Numbered from the stretch's first letter, positions 29,571 to 45,672 are shown. The stretch is DNA of 64,000 nt from Microbacterium proteolyticum (GCF_029639405.1 NZ_CP121274.1:2418001-2482000), one strand, 5' to 3'. Notes: generated by a model not told the origin, from the sequence alone. Numbers and translations are program-made.

Positions 29571-30343
29571 TGCCTTTCACGCCGAGCCATGCCGTCGTCG
29601 CGCTCCCTTTCGTGCGCACGCGGCTGGTGCCGGCGGCGATCGCCATCGGGGCGATGACCCCCGACCTGCCGTTGTTCTTCCGCGGCATGTGGCCCGACTA
29701 CTCCCTGACCCACGATTTCGCGTGGGTGCCGGTCACCACGGTGCTGGCAGTGGTGCTGCTTCTCGTCTGGCGGTGCGTTCTCCGCCCCGCCGTTCGCGAA
29801 CTCTCCCCGCGAGTGGTCGCCGAGCGTCTTCCGGACCGATGGGATGCCGGCCTCCGCGACGGTCTCCGCGAAACGCTCGGCGGGGGACCGGTGGCGCTGA
29901 TGTGGCTGCTCGTCTCGCTTGCGTTCGGAGTCGCGACCCACATCCTGTGGGATCTCTTCACTCACGAGGGGCGTCTGGGCGTCGCGTTGATGCCGTCGCT
30001 GGACGACCAGTGGGGCCCCCTCCCGGGAGTGAAGTGGCTGCAGTACGGATCGGGCGCGTTCGGGCTGATCGTCCTCAGCGCCTACGGACTCGTGTGGATG
30101 GCACGACGGGGGACCGTTCCGGTGCGACGGGTTCTGCCGACTGCGGTGCGTGTCCTGTGGTGGGTATCTCTGCCGGTTGCTCTCGTCGTCGGCGGAGCGA
30201 TCGCGGTGTTCATGAGCGCCGCCCAGGGCGCGGTGATGTCCCCGACCGCACTGATTTACGGAGTTCTGACGCGCATCGCCGCGGCATGGGCGATCGCGTC
30301 CCTTCTGCTGGCCGTCACGGTTCAGGTCCGGCGTCGGCGCTAG
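29570..30343 (+). CDS. DUF4184-family membrane protein
   Basis: 257 residues. MPFTPSHAVVALPF, AIGAMTPDLPLF and the later HILWDLFTHEGR are the family's conserved His/Asp motifs, reminiscent of metal-dependent membrane hydrolases such as YdjM/LexA-regulated proteins, though the family is uncharacterised. About six membrane spans. Start overlaps the tyrS stop by one base; a 9-bp hairpin follows immediately. Confidence 0.83.
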   Translation: MPFTPSHAVVALPFVRTRLVPAAIAIGAMTPDLPLFFRGMWPDYSLTHDFAWVPVTTVLAVVLLLVWRCVLRPAVRELSPRVVAERLPDRWDAGLRDGLRETLGGGPVALMWLLVSLAFGVATHILWDLFTHEGRLGVALMPSLDDQWGPLPGVKWLQYGSGAFGLIVLSAYGLVWMARRGTVPVRRVLPTAVRVLWWVSLPVALVVGGAIAVFMSAAQGAVMSPTALIYGVLTRIAAAWAIASLLLAVTVQVRRRR

Positions 30344-30365
30344 ATCCGCGTGTTTCCGCGGATCT
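30342..30365 (+). terminator. Terminator upstream of the rrn operon
   Basis: Exact 9-bp stem AGATCCGCG (30342-30350) / CGCGGATCT (30357-30365), loop TGTTTC, beginning inside the stop codon of the DUF4184 gene. Confidence 0.65.
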
Positions 30366-30878
30366 CGGGCCGCGACACGCCCGGGATGAGGCGCTGATTG
30401 GACGAGTCGGCCGTATCCGCGTAACTTATTACTTGTTCGCCCCACAGGGGAGAGCGGAGCGGCCGAAAGGCCCCGCGTCCTCTCAAGCGGTGAACCACCC
30501 CGATCAGAACTTGTGAGCTTCGGCTTGAGGGTCTAAGATCGGATTCTGCCACTCGGCACTTGTCTTCCAGGACTGAATCTTCTGATTCGACTTGTGAACT
30601 ATGACTTGTGTGTGGCGTATAAGGTAGTGAAGTTGCCTCGCGGGTAGGTCGAGAGATCGTTTCTGTGGGTGCGTCCGTTCCTTGAGAACTCAACAGCGTG
30701 CACTTGTCAAATGCCAATTTATTCCTCGTCGGTCCGTTTTTTGCGGATTGCGAGAAATTCCTTTGGATCAAAGTCCAACCCTTTGGGGTTGGCATCTGGA
30801 TAGTCAGTTTTGACTTCCTGTTTGGTCAGATTGAACTCGCTTGTCCCAACCTTATTCCGGTTGGGTGGGCATTTTTCT
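30366..30878 (+). promoter_or_regulatory. rrn promoter region and pre-16S leader
   Basis: 513 bp, lower in GC than its surroundings and without a gene. Best promoter: TTGTGA (30511-30516), 17-bp spacer, TAAGAT (30534-30539). A second TTGTGA (30592) is followed by TATAAG (30618) but with a 20-bp spacer. CTTGT recurs about six times between 30432 and 30708, which suggests tandem rrn promoters. An antitermination/processing-type box CCTTGAGAACTCAACAGCG lies at 30681-30699, and two hairpins (CCAACC/GGTTGG near 30775-30792; CCCAACC/GGTTGGG at 30845-30865) precede the 16S, probably RNase III processing stems. Confidence 0.75.
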
Positions 30879-35924
<5,046 letters not shown>

Positions 35925-36026
35925 ACACACCGTTTTTGGTGCTTGCGTCCACTGAGTGGTTCTCGATGTACGGTCGGGAACACGACAATGACATGATCGT
36001 TGTTGGTTTTTGAAACATCAATAGTG

Positions 36027-36144
36027 TTTCGGCGGCCATAGCGAGAGGGAAACGCCCGGTTACATTCCGAACCCGGAAGCTAAGCCTCTCAGCGCCGATG
36101 GTACTGCAGGGGGGACCCTGTGGGAGAGTAGGACACCGCCGGAC
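36027..36144 (+). rRNA. rrf: 5S ribosomal RNA
   Basis: About 118 nt. TTTCGGCGGCCATAGCG at the 5' end pairs with the CACCGCCGGAC 3' end; CCGAACCCGGAAGCTAAG is the conserved loop. Completes the rrs-rrl-rrf operon. Confidence 0.96.
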
Positions 36145-36155
36145 TTCTTCTAAGA

Positions 36156-36189
36156 CGAAATGGCCACCCAACGCTGGGTGGCCATTTCG
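36156..36189 (+). terminator. rrn operon terminator
   Basis: Exact 15-bp stem (36156-36170 / 36175-36189) with a four-base loop ACGC, 11 nt after the 5S. One of the strongest hairpins in the window. Confidence 0.88.
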
Positions 36190-36223
36190 CATATACGGAC
36201 ACTTTTCCGGGGGAAGGATCGTC

Positions 36224-37693
36224 ATGTCGAACGACGACGCGAACGAGCGCAACGTCAACGGAGGTCGCTCCGACGACCGATCCCGACCGCGATCATCTTC
36301 GGGTGGCGGCGCCGATCGGGGCCGTTCAGCTAGTGATTCCTCCGCCCGCCCCGCCCGTGGAGCGGGCGACCGCAGCGCGCGTCCACGCCGAGACGGTGAT
36401 GATCGCGCACCGCGTCGCGCGGGTGACCAGCCGTATCGTCCGCGCCGCGACGCTGATGCCGGAGCACGTCCGTCGAGTGGCGATGGCCGCCCGCGTCGTG
36501 ACGGGCAGGGGCGCACGTCGAACGCCGGCGGTGCTGACCGACCGCGTCGCGACGGCGATTCTCGCCCCTACCGTCGCGAGGGCGGCTCCGCTGATCGGCC
36601 GCGTCGCGATGGCGACGCCCGTCCGTATCGTCCGCGTTCGGAGGGTGGGGATCCTCGTCCGTATCGTCCGCGTTCGGAGGGTGGGGATTCTCGTCCGTAT
36701 CGTCCGCGTTCGGAGGGTGGGGATTCTCGTCCGTATCGTCCGCGTTCGGAGGGTGGGGATTCTCGTCCGTATCGTCCGCGTTCGGAGGGTGGGGACGCGC
36801 GTCCGTACCGCCCGCGCGGGGAGGCGGGAGATCGCCGGCCGTCCGGTGACCGTCGGCCCGGCGCCGGAGCGCCGCGGCGTTTCGACCGCACGGAAGGCCG
36901 CGCCACGCGTCCGCCGCAGGATCAGCGGGAGCGTGGGCCGGAGATCCCCGAGGACGTCACCGCCCGCGACCTGCCCGGCGCGGCGCGCAACGAGCTCAAG
37001 ACACTGAGCAAGGACAACGCGGAGAACGTCGCTCGTCACCTCGTGATGGCATCCCGTCTCATCGACGACGACCCGGCCCTGGCGCATCAGCACGCGTTGG
37101 CCGCATCGCGGAGCGCGGGACGCATCGCGATCGTGCGCGAGACGGTCGCGATCACGGCCTACGCCATCGGCGACTTCGCGCTCGCGCTGCGCGAGCTCCG
37201 CACCCACCGCCGGATCTCCGGATCGGACGAGCAGCTTCCGCTCATCGTCGACAGCGAGCGTGGTGTCGGGCGTCCGGACCGCGCCCTCGAAGAGGGGCGT
37301 GCCGTCGACCGGTCGACGCTGCCGACGGCCGTGCGTGCGCAGCTCGCCATCGCGATGTCGGGCGCGCGTCTGGATCTCGGAGAGCCGGAGCGTGCCCTCC
37401 AGGAACTCGACATCCCCGAGGCCGATCCCGATCGCGCGTTCGAATGGAGCCCCGCCCTCTTCGCGGCGCGTGCCGCGGTCCTCGAAGAACTGGGGCGCGA
37501 CGACGAGGCTGCCGAGTGGTTCCGCCGTGCGGAGATCGCAGCCGAGGCGCTCGACGCGGCCGCGGGCGTCGCGGACCGCGAGGTCATCGTCGTCGAAGAG
37601 ATCGATCTCGTCGATGACGAGGGCAGAGTGGACGTCGCGTCCGGGGTGATCCCCGTGCAGGATGACGACGAGGACGAAGGCGAAGAACGATGA
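36224..37693 (+). CDS. Disordered, Arg/Asp-rich repeat protein with C-terminal TPR-like domain
   Basis: 489 residues; RBS GGGAAGGA before the ATG. Residues 1-255 are low-complexity: RRDGD and RPYRPRSEGGDS-type units with alternating Arg and Asp/Glu, likely disordered and RNA- or DNA-binding. Residues about 255-460 (RDLPGAARNELKTLSKDNAENVARHLVMASRLIDDDPALAHQHALAA, shown as RDLPGAARNELKTL and DPALAHQHALAASRSAG) form a helical TPR-like domain conserved in Microbacteriaceae and sometimes labelled primosomal protein, for which I see no support. An acidic C-terminus ends the protein. Its stop overlaps the HAD gene by 4 nt. Confidence 0.8.
   Translation: MSNDDANERNVNGGRSDDRSRPRSSSGGGADRGRSASDSSARPARGAGDRSARPRRDGDDRAPRRAGDQPYRPRRDADAGARPSSGDGRPRRDGQGRTSNAGGADRPRRDGDSRPYRREGGSADRPRRDGDARPYRPRSEGGDPRPYRPRSEGGDSRPYRPRSEGGDSRPYRPRSEGGDSRPYRPRSEGGDARPYRPRGEAGDRRPSGDRRPGAGAPRRFDRTEGRATRPPQDQRERGPEIPEDVTARDLPGAARNELKTLSKDNAENVARHLVMASRLIDDDPALAHQHALAASRSAGRIAIVRETVAITAYAIGDFALALRELRTHRRISGSDEQLPLIVDSERGVGRPDRALEEGRAVDRSTLPTAVRAQLAIAMSGARLDLGEPERALQELDIPEADPDRAFEWSPALFAARAAVLEELGRDDEAAEWFRRAEIAAEALDAAAGVADREVIVVEEIDLVDDEGRVDVASGVIPVQDDDEDEGEER
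36621..36836 (+). repeat. 36-bp in-frame tandem repeat
   Basis: Six units start at 36621, 36657, 36693, 36729, 36765 and 36801. The first five share an identical 30-bp core; the sixth is degenerate. Each encodes 12 residues of the type RPYRPRSEGGDS. A repeat this uniform at the DNA level should vary in copy number between strains. Confidence 0.9.
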
Positions 37694-38727
37694 TCTTCGG
37701 GCGAAGCAAGGCGGAACGCACACCGCTCGACGGTGTCGATGTCGTGCTCGCCGACCTGGACGGCGTGGTCTACGCCGGCCCCGGCTCCTTGCCCCACGCC
37801 GTCGACAGTCTCAACCGCGCCGCAGACGAAGGCCGTCGGCTCGGCTACATCACGAACAACGCCTCGCGCACGGACGCCTCGGTCGCGGAGCACCTCACTT
37901 CGCTGGGGTTGCACGTCGCACCCGAGGACGTCGTGACGAGCCCGCAAGCGGCGATGCGTCTGCTCGCGGAACTCGTCCCCGCCGGGTCGACCCTGCTCGT
38001 GGTCGGGGGAGAGGGTCTCGTCGTCGAGGTCGAGAAGGCGGGGTTCGTCGTCACCCGAAGCGCGGACGACTCACCCGCGGCCGTCGTCCAGGGCTTCGCC
38101 CCGGAGGTCGGCTGGAAGCAGCTCGCCGAGGCGGCGTACGCCCTCGCGACGCCCCTCGAGGACGGCGGCATCCCCTGGATCGCCACGAACACCGACTGGA
38201 CGATCCCGCAGGCGCGCGGCATCGCGCCGGGCAACGGCACCCTGGTCTCGGCCGTGCACACGGCCGTCGGCCGACTGGCGACGGTGGCAGGCAAGCCGGA
38301 GCGACCGATCTTCGACGTCGCCGTCGCGAGGACCGGCGCCACGTCGCCGCTGTTCATCGGTGACCGTCTCGACACCGACGTGCAGGGCGCGCGCGGAGCG
38401 GAGATGGCGTCCGTGCACGTGCTCACCGGAATCGACCGGCCGAAGCAGCTCCTCGCCGCGGCGCCGAACCAGCGCCCCGACTACATCGTCGAGGACCTGC
38501 GGCAGCTGTTCGAACCGTACCCCGCCACGATCGTGAAGGGCGAGCGCACCCGCGTCGGCGACGCGATCATCGAGGTCGACGGCGTCGACCTGCGCATCGT
38601 GTCCGAAGGAAGCAGGCAGATCGACCTCCTGCGAGCGGGAGCGGCCGCGATCTGGAACTCCGGTCGCGCGATCTTCGGTTTCCGGGTCCCGGAGCAGTTG
38701 TACGCAGACCCGTTCCGCGTGCGGTGA
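37690..38727 (+). CDS. HAD-superfamily IIA hydrolase (NagD/PGP type)
   Basis: 345 residues. Catalytic motif I DLDGVVYAGPGSLPHAVD (nucleophile Asp), motif II ITNNASRT, the C2A cap domain in between, and motif III/IV in LFIGDRLDTDVQGARGAEM. The residues after about 270 (GVDLRIVSEGSRQIDLLRAGAAAIW) are an extension typical of actinobacterial members. Likely a phosphoglycolate or nucleotide phosphatase; the substrate is uncertain. ATGA overlap with the preceding gene. Confidence 0.92.
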   Translation: MIFGRSKAERTPLDGVDVVLADLDGVVYAGPGSLPHAVDSLNRAADEGRRLGYITNNASRTDASVAEHLTSLGLHVAPEDVVTSPQAAMRLLAELVPAGSTLLVVGGEGLVVEVEKAGFVVTRSADDSPAAVVQGFAPEVGWKQLAEAAYALATPLEDGGIPWIATNTDWTIPQARGIAPGNGTLVSAVHTAVGRLATVAGKPERPIFDVAVARTGATSPLFIGDRLDTDVQGARGAEMASVHVLTGIDRPKQLLAAAPNQRPDYIVEDLRQLFEPYPATIVKGERTRVGDAIIEVDGVDLRIVSEGSRQIDLLRAGAAAIWNSGRAIFGFRVPEQLYADPFRVR

Positions 38728-38733
38728 CGCCGA

Positions 38734-38749
38734 TACGATGGCATCCATG
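38734..38749 (+). promoter_or_regulatory. Leaderless -10 box of the 53-aa gene
   Basis: TACGAT (38734-38739) ends 7 nt before ATG 38747; the same box would drive tlyA-nadK-recN. Confidence 0.5.
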
Positions 38750-38908
38750 TCGGATGACCGTGAGACCGATGCCGACGCCGAACTGATCGGCCGCCTCCGC
38801 ATCATCGAGGAACAGCCGCTGGAGGCGCGCGCCGACGCGTACGCGGCGCTGCACGACGAACTCGCTCGTCGGCTCGAGTCGGGCGTCACCCCGTCGGCCG
38901 ACGGATGA
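38747..38908 (+). CDS. Small conserved-type protein (53 aa) upstream of tlyA
   Basis: 53 residues: acidic N-terminus, then a helical stretch LIGRLRIIEEQPLEARADAY with ALHDELARRLES. Its stop overlaps the tlyA ATG by 4 nt (ATGA), and a -10 box stands at leaderless distance, so it is probably real and the first gene of the tlyA-nadK-recN operon. Small proteins of this type upstream of tlyA occur in other actinobacteria, but no function is known. Confidence 0.75.
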   Translation: MSDDRETDADAELIGRLRIIEEQPLEARADAYAALHDELARRLESGVTPSADG

Positions 38909-39705
38909 CCGGGCGCCTGGATGCCGAGCTCGCCGCCCGCGGCCTGGCGCGCTCGCGCACGCACGCCGCACAGCTGATCGCGGACGGTCTGGTGACCGTC
39001 GACGGGCGTGGCGTGGTCAAATCCTCGGTGCGCGTCGAGGACGATTCACTCATCGAGGTGGCCGTCGCCGACCACTACGTCAGTCGCGGCGCGCACAAGC
39101 TGTTGGCCGCCCTCGACGCGTTCGAGCTGGACCCGTCCGGACGTGTCGCCCTCGACCTCGGCGCGTCCACGGGTGGCTTCACGCAGGTCCTGCGGGAGCG
39201 GGGCGCCCGCCCGGTGCTGGCCGTCGACGTCGGGCACGGGCAGTTGGCCTCCGCCGTGGCCGGCGACCCCGGGGTCGTGTCGGTCGAGGGGTACAACGTC
39301 CGGTTCATGACAGCCGCGACCCTCGCCGCCGCGACCGGGGTCGAGGAGCGTCCGTCGATCGTGTCGGGCGACCTCTCGTTCATCTCCCTGCACCACGTGC
39401 TGCCGGCTGTCGCGGAGACGTCGGCGCCGGGCGCCGACATCGTCCTGCTGATCAAGCCGCAGTTCGAAGTCGGACGCACGGCGGTGAAGGGCGGACTCGT
39501 GACCGATCCCGCCCTGCGCGCCGACGCCGTGCACGGCGTGCTGTGGGCGGCGTGGGACGCGGGCCTGAGGACGGCGGGACTCATCTCGTCGCCGATCGTC
39601 GGGACCCACGGCAACCACGAGTACATGGCGTGGTTCTCGGACGCCCGCGGCACCGACCCCTCAGAATGGGAGAGCACCGTGACCCGACTGACCGGAAGCC
39701 GATGA
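38905..39705 (+). CDS. tlyA: TlyA-family rRNA 2'-O-ribose methyltransferase
   Basis: 266 residues. N-terminal S4 RNA-binding domain (about 1-62: RLDAELAARGLARSRTHAAQ, then LIADGLVTVDG), then a Rossmann methyltransferase of FtsJ type: SAM motif ALDLGASTGGFTQVLRERGA, catalytic-type DLSFISLHHVLPAV and LLIKPQFEVGR. In mycobacteria TlyA methylates 16S C1409 and 23S C1920 and confers capreomycin sensitivity; an earlier annotation as hemolysin is not supported by any secretion signal. Coupled to nadK by ATGA. Confidence 0.94.
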   Translation: MTGRLDAELAARGLARSRTHAAQLIADGLVTVDGRGVVKSSVRVEDDSLIEVAVADHYVSRGAHKLLAALDAFELDPSGRVALDLGASTGGFTQVLRERGARPVLAVDVGHGQLASAVAGDPGVVSVEGYNVRFMTAATLAAATGVEERPSIVSGDLSFISLHHVLPAVAETSAPGADIVLLIKPQFEVGRTAVKGGLVTDPALRADAVHGVLWAAWDAGLRTAGLISSPIVGTHGNHEYMAWFSDARGTDPSEWESTVTRLTGSR

Positions 39706-40622
39706 CCCCCAGCGAACGCCGTATCCTCCTCGTCGTCCACGCGCGCCGCGACGACACCGTCGAGGCCGCGCAGCGCGTCCTGAACGCCGTGCGCGCGGCC
39801 GGGGCGATACCCGTGGTGTCCGCCGAGGACCGCCCGGAGCTCGCGCAACGCCTGCCCCTCGACGGGGTCGAGACCCTGGGCGTCGACGTCGGAGTGGAAG
39901 ACCTCGAGCTCGCGATCGTCCTCGGGGGTGACGGCACGATCCTGCGCGCCGCCGAGACGGTGCGCGGGGGCACGGCGCCGATCCTGGGCATCAACATGGG
40001 GCACGTCGGGTTCCTCGCCGAGATCGAGCGCGACGACATGGACGACGCCGTACGTCGCGTGATCGCCCGTGACTACCGCGTCGAGGAGCGCCTGGCTCTC
40101 GCGGTCAAGGTGCTCGATGCCGACGATCGCGTCATCTTCGAGACCTGGGCGCTGAACGAGGCGACGGTCGAGAAGGCGAGCCGCGAGCGCATGCTCGAGG
40201 TGGTCATGGAGGTCGACGGGCGGCCGCTGTCGTCGTTCGGATGCGACGGCATCGTCGTGGCGACCCCCACCGGGTCGACCGCATACAACTTCTCCGCCGG
40301 CGGGCCCGTCATCTGGCCCACCGTCGAGGCCATCGCCGTGGTGCCGCTGTCGGCCCACGCGCTCTTCGCCCGTCCTCTCGTGGTGAGCCCCGACGCCACC
40401 GTCGCCGTGGAGGTGCTCGAACGCACGAGCGGGAGCGGCATCCTGTGGTGCGACGGACGGCGCTCGCACGAACTGCCGCCCGGAGCCCGTGTCGTGGCGC
40501 GCCGGTCGTCGCGGCCCGTGCGCCTCGCGCGTCTGCACCCCGCGGCCTTCACCGACCGGCTGGTGCGGAAGTTCCGGCTGCCGGTGACCGGGTGGCGCGG
40601 CGCGCTGGGAGGGACGCCGTGA
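39702..40622 (+). CDS. nadK: NAD kinase
   Basis: 306 residues. GGDGT motif in IVLGGDGTILRAAE, NEAT motif in WALNEATVEKA, and the glycine-rich CDGIVVATPTGSTAYNFSAGGPV. It phosphorylates NAD to NADP. Lies between tlyA and recN with 4-nt overlaps at both ends, the standard actinobacterial order. Residues 60-75 are a short insertion typical of the family. Confidence 0.97.
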   Translation: MTPSERRILLVVHARRDDTVEAAQRVLNAVRAAGAIPVVSAEDRPELAQRLPLDGVETLGVDVGVEDLELAIVLGGDGTILRAAETVRGGTAPILGINMGHVGFLAEIERDDMDDAVRRVIARDYRVEERLALAVKVLDADDRVIFETWALNEATVEKASRERMLEVVMEVDGRPLSSFGCDGIVVATPTGSTAYNFSAGGPVIWPTVEAIAVVPLSAHALFARPLVVSPDATVAVEVLERTSGSGILWCDGRRSHELPPGARVVARRSSRPVRLARLHPAAFTDRLVRKFRLPVTGWRGALGGTP

Positions 40623-42319
40623 TCGAGGAGATGCGGCTGCGCGACCTCGGCGTGATCGCCGACGCGACCCTGCCGATCGGACGCGGGTTCACCGCCATCA
40701 CCGGCGAGACCGGCGCCGGCAAGACCATGGTCGTCACCGGTCTCGGGCTGCTGCTCGGCCAGCGTGCCGATTCGGGCGCCGTGCGATCGGGCGCGGCGCA
40801 GGCCGCGGTCGAGGGCGTGTGGCTCGTCCCCGAAGACGGTCCGGTGGCCGCGCGCGTGCGCGAAGCCGGGGGAGACGTCGAACCGCTCGGCGACGGCGCC
40901 GCCGAGCTGTACCTCGGACGCACGGTCTCGAGCGAAGGCCGTGGGCGCGCGACCGTGGGGGGCCGTACCGCTCCCGCGGGCGTGCTCGCCGACCTCGCGG
41001 ACGACCTCGTGGTGGTCCATGGCCAATCCGATCAGCTGCGGTTGCGCTCGGCATCCGCTCAGCGTGACGCGCTCGACCGCTTCGGCGGAGATCCGGTCAC
41101 CGCGGCGCGTGCCGCCTACCGGAGTGCGTGGGACACCTGGCGCGAGCTGGATGCCGAACTGGCGACCCTGACGGCGGACCGGGACGGCCGCGCCCGCGAG
41201 GCGGAGGAACTGCGCGCGGCGATCACCGAGATCGAGGCGGCTGCGCCGATCGCCGGCGAGGAGGAGGATCTCGCCCGTCGCGCGGAGCGCCTCGCGAACG
41301 CCGAGGAGCTGCGGATCGCCGCGGTGAGCGCCCATGCGGTGCTCTCCAGCGACGACGACGGCCCCGACGTGGTCGTGCTGCTGGCGGAGGCGCGCCGCGC
41401 CCTGGAACGCGTGGCCTCGAGCGACGCGGAACTCGCGTCCATCGGAGAGCAGATCGCCGACCTCGGTTACCGTGCCACCGACATCGCGGTCGCGCTCTCG
41501 GGCTACCTCGCGGACCTGGACGAATCCGGCCCGCACGAACTCGCCGCGGTCGACGAGCGGCGCGGAGTCCTGGCGGCGCTGGCTCGCGCACACGGTTCGG
41601 TGGATGCCGCCATCGCCCTGCTGGAGACCGGATCGGCCCGGCTGCTCGAGCTCGACGACGACGGCGATCGCGTCGAACGGCTCGGCGTGCAGCGCGATGC
41701 GGCGGCCGCCGAACTGGATGCCGCCGCCGACGCCCTCACCGCGGCGCGACTCGAGGCGGCCGCGCGGCTCGGCGCCGCCGTCACGGAGGAACTGCACGCC
41801 CTCGCGTTGCCCGACGCGAAGCTCACCGTCGAGGTCACACCATCGTCGACGCCGGGGGCGCACGGGCGCGACGACGTCGCGATCCTGCTCGCACCCCACC
41901 CCGGCGCCGACCCGCGACCGGTCTCGCGCGGGGCGTCCGGTGGTGAGTTGAGCCGGGTGATGCTCGCGATCGAGGTCGTCATCGCCGGCGTCGATCCGGT
42001 GCCGACGTTCGTCTTCGACGAGGTGGATGCCGGAATCGGTGGCGCCGCGGCGATCGAGGTCGGACGGCGACTCGCCCGGCTGGCGGAGTCGTCGCAAGTC
42101 ATCGCGGTGACCCACCTCGCCCAGGTCGCGGCCTTCGCCGGCAACCATCTCACCGTGGTCAAGGGCAACGACGGCGCGGTCACGGCATCCAGTGTCCGTC
42201 GTCTGGAAGGCGCCGAACGCGAGGCCGAGATGGCCCGTCTGCTCTCGGGACTCAGCGACTCCGACGCCGCGCTGACCCACGCGCGCGAGCTGCTGGAGAC
42301 GGGCCGCGGCGCGCACTGA
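40619..42319 (+). CDS. recN: DNA repair protein RecN
   Basis: 566 residues, SMC-like ATPase of double-strand-break repair. Walker A ITGETGAGKTMVV, coiled-coil segments in the middle (about 150-370, rich in Glu/Ala/Arg), ABC signature RGASGGELSRVMLAIEVVI and Walker B PTFVFDEVDAGIGG, D-loop/H-loop VIAVTHLAQVAAF. GTG start in GTGA overlap with nadK. No LexA box is visible at its start, so SOS control would have to act from the operon promoter. Confidence 0.96.
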   Translation: MIEEMRLRDLGVIADATLPIGRGFTAITGETGAGKTMVVTGLGLLLGQRADSGAVRSGAAQAAVEGVWLVPEDGPVAARVREAGGDVEPLGDGAAELYLGRTVSSEGRGRATVGGRTAPAGVLADLADDLVVVHGQSDQLRLRSASAQRDALDRFGGDPVTAARAAYRSAWDTWRELDAELATLTADRDGRAREAEELRAAITEIEAAAPIAGEEEDLARRAERLANAEELRIAAVSAHAVLSSDDDGPDVVVLLAEARRALERVASSDAELASIGEQIADLGYRATDIAVALSGYLADLDESGPHELAAVDERRGVLAALARAHGSVDAAIALLETGSARLLELDDDGDRVERLGVQRDAAAAELDAAADALTAARLEAAARLGAAVTEELHALALPDAKLTVEVTPSSTPGAHGRDDVAILLAPHPGADPRPVSRGASGGELSRVMLAIEVVIAGVDPVPTFVFDEVDAGIGGAAAIEVGRRLARLAESSQVIAVTHLAQVAAFAGNHLTVVKGNDGAVTASSVRRLEGAEREAEMARLLSGLSDSDAALTHARELLETGRGAH

Positions 42320-44161
<1,842 letters not shown>

Positions 44162-44162
44162 C

Positions 44163-44741
44163 ATGGAGTCGCTGCGCGACGAGCCCGTCGACCTGGAGGT
44201 CGTCGCCAGCGACCTCGTCTTCCAGGGGGCCGTGTGGGATCTCCGCTCCGACACCGTGAAGTACGGCGACGGGGAGATGACCCGGCAGTACGTCGAGCAC
44301 CCCGGCGCCGCGGCGGTCGTCGCCCTCGACGACGACGGCCGTGTGGTGCTCATCCAGCAGTACCGGCAGCCCATCAAGGAGCGCGACTGGGAGATCCCGG
44401 CGGGTCTCCTCGACGTGGCCGGGGAGCCCCCGCTCGAGACGGCGAAGCGCGAGCTGACCGAAGAGGTCGACCTCGTCGCCGAGCGATGGCAGCACCTGGT
44501 GTCGGTGCACACGACGCCGGGCGGCAACGACGAGATCGTCCACCTCTTCCTCGCCCGCGGCCTGTCCGAGGTCGTCACCGACTACGAGCGCGAGCACGAG
44601 GAGTCCGACATGCGCGTCGAGCGCGTGCCGCTGGCCGACGTGATCGACGGGGTGCTCGAGGGGCGCCTGCGCAACGGCATCCTGGCCACGGGTGTGCTCG
44701 CGGCGGCCGAGGTGCTGCGCCGCGAGGCCGCGTCGGCCTGA
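44163..44741 (+). CDS. Nudix hydrolase, ADP-ribose pyrophosphatase type
   Basis: 192 residues. The Nudix box is [20 protein letters not shown] followed by EEVDL: it has one extra residue before the first Glu and Val-Asp in place of the usual X-Gly near the end, a variant common in actinobacterial ADP-ribose pyrophosphatases. [21 protein letters not shown] upstream fits that group. It would hydrolyse ADP-ribose to AMP and ribose phosphate. One base separates its ATG from the pyrG stop. Confidence 0.9.
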   Translation: MESLRDEPVDLEVVASDLVFQGAVWDLRSDTVKYGDGEMTRQYVEHPGAAAVVALDDDGRVVLIQQYRQPIKERDWEIPAGLLDVAGEPPLETAKRELTEEVDLVAERWQHLVSVHTTPGGNDEIVHLFLARGLSEVVTDYEREHEESDMRVERVPLADVIDGVLEGRLRNGILATGVLAAAEVLRREAASA

Positions 44742-44742
44742 C

Positions 44743-45672
44743 GTGGACCTCGGGCGCGCGGTCGAGACGTACCTCCGGCACGTCGCGCTCGAACGGGGCC
44801 TGTCCGACCACACCGTCGCCGCGTACCGCCGTGACCTCGCCGTCTACACGGAATGGCTGGTCTCGCGGGGGATCGGCGACACGGATGCCGTGACCCCGGC
44901 GACGGTGGCCGAGTTCGCCGCCGAGCGCGCCTCGGCGGAGCCGCCGCCCGCCGCCTCGTCCCTCGCGCGACTGCAGTCGTCGGTGCGGGGGCTGCACCGC
45001 TTCCTCGTGCGCGAAGGACGCGCCGACGACGACCCGAGCGGGCGGCTGCGCCCACCGAAAGCGCCTCGTCGGCTCCCGAAGGCGCTGTCGATCGGTCAGG
45101 TCGAACAGCTCCTGGATGCCGCTGGCCCCGCGCCCGGGTCGGAGGACGCCACGGCGGCCGACCCGTCGGCCGTCCGCGACCGGGCTCTGCTGGAACTGCT
45201 GTACGCCACGGGCGCGCGCGTGTCGGAGATCGTGCAGCTCGACGTGGACGACACCGCGCACGGCGACGTGCTGCGGGTGCGCGGCAAGGGCGCGAAGGAA
45301 CGGATCGTCCCGGTCGGGTCCTACGCCCGCGCCGCCGTGGAGGCGTATCTCACGCGGGTCCGGCCCGCGTGGGCGGCCAAGGGCAGGGCCACCCCGCGGC
45401 TGTTCCTCGGGGTCCGCGGGGCGCCGCTGTCGCGGCAGAGCGCGTGGCTCATCATCCAGGCCGCCGCCGAGCGGGCGGGGCTCACCGCGCACGTCTCGCC
45501 GCACACGCTCCGGCACTCCTTCGCGACGCACCTGCTGCAGGGCGGCGCCGACGTGCGCGTGGTGCAGGAACTCCTCGGTCACGCGTCGGTGGCCACGACG
45601 CAGATCTACACGCACGTCTCGGTCGACGCCCTCCGCGACGTGTACGCCACCGCGCACCCGCGGGCACGGTGA
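44743..45672 (+). CDS. xerD: Tyrosine recombinase XerD
   Basis: 309 residues, GTG start one base after the Nudix stop. N-terminal SAM-like core-binding domain (about 1-95, [22 protein letters not shown]), catalytic domain with Arg in [15 protein letters not shown], the His-x-x-Arg box [18 protein letters not shown], the later His in LLGHAS and the nucleophile Tyr in TTQIYTHVS. It resolves chromosome dimers at dif with XerC and is housekeeping, not a mobile integrase: it is fixed in the pyrG-Nudix-xerD-parA-scpAB order of actinobacteria. Confidence 0.95.
   Translation: MDLGRAVETYLRHVALERGLSDHTVAAYRRDLAVYTEWLVSRGIGDTDAVTPATVAEFAAERASAEPPPAASSLARLQSSVRGLHRFLVREGRADDDPSGRLRPPKAPRRLPKALSIGQVEQLLDAAGPAPGSEDATAADPSAVRDRALLELLYATGARVSEIVQLDVDDTAHGDVLRVRGKGAKERIVPVGSYARAAVEAYLTRVRPAWAAKGRATPRLFLGVRGAPLSRQSAWLIIQAAAERAGLTAHVSPHTLRHSFATHLLQGGADVRVVQELLGHASVATTQIYTHVSVDALRDVYATAHPRAR

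Noticed and set aside
36621..36836. Possible CRISPR array
   Set aside because: Units are contiguous 36-bp in-frame tandem repeats with no spacers and no cas genes nearby.
36326..37723. 465-residue minus-strand frame with RTRIPTL-type repeats
   Set aside because: The repeats are the complement of the 36-bp coding repeat; the plus-strand protein has the RBS and the conserved TPR-like end.
38905..39705. TlyA as a hemolysin/virulence factor
   Set aside because: It has S4 and FtsJ-type methyltransferase domains and no secretion signal; the hemolysin label is historical.
44743..45672. XerD as an integrase of a mobile element
   Set aside because: It is in the conserved pyrG-Nudix-xerD-parA-scpAB housekeeping order with intact core gene style.
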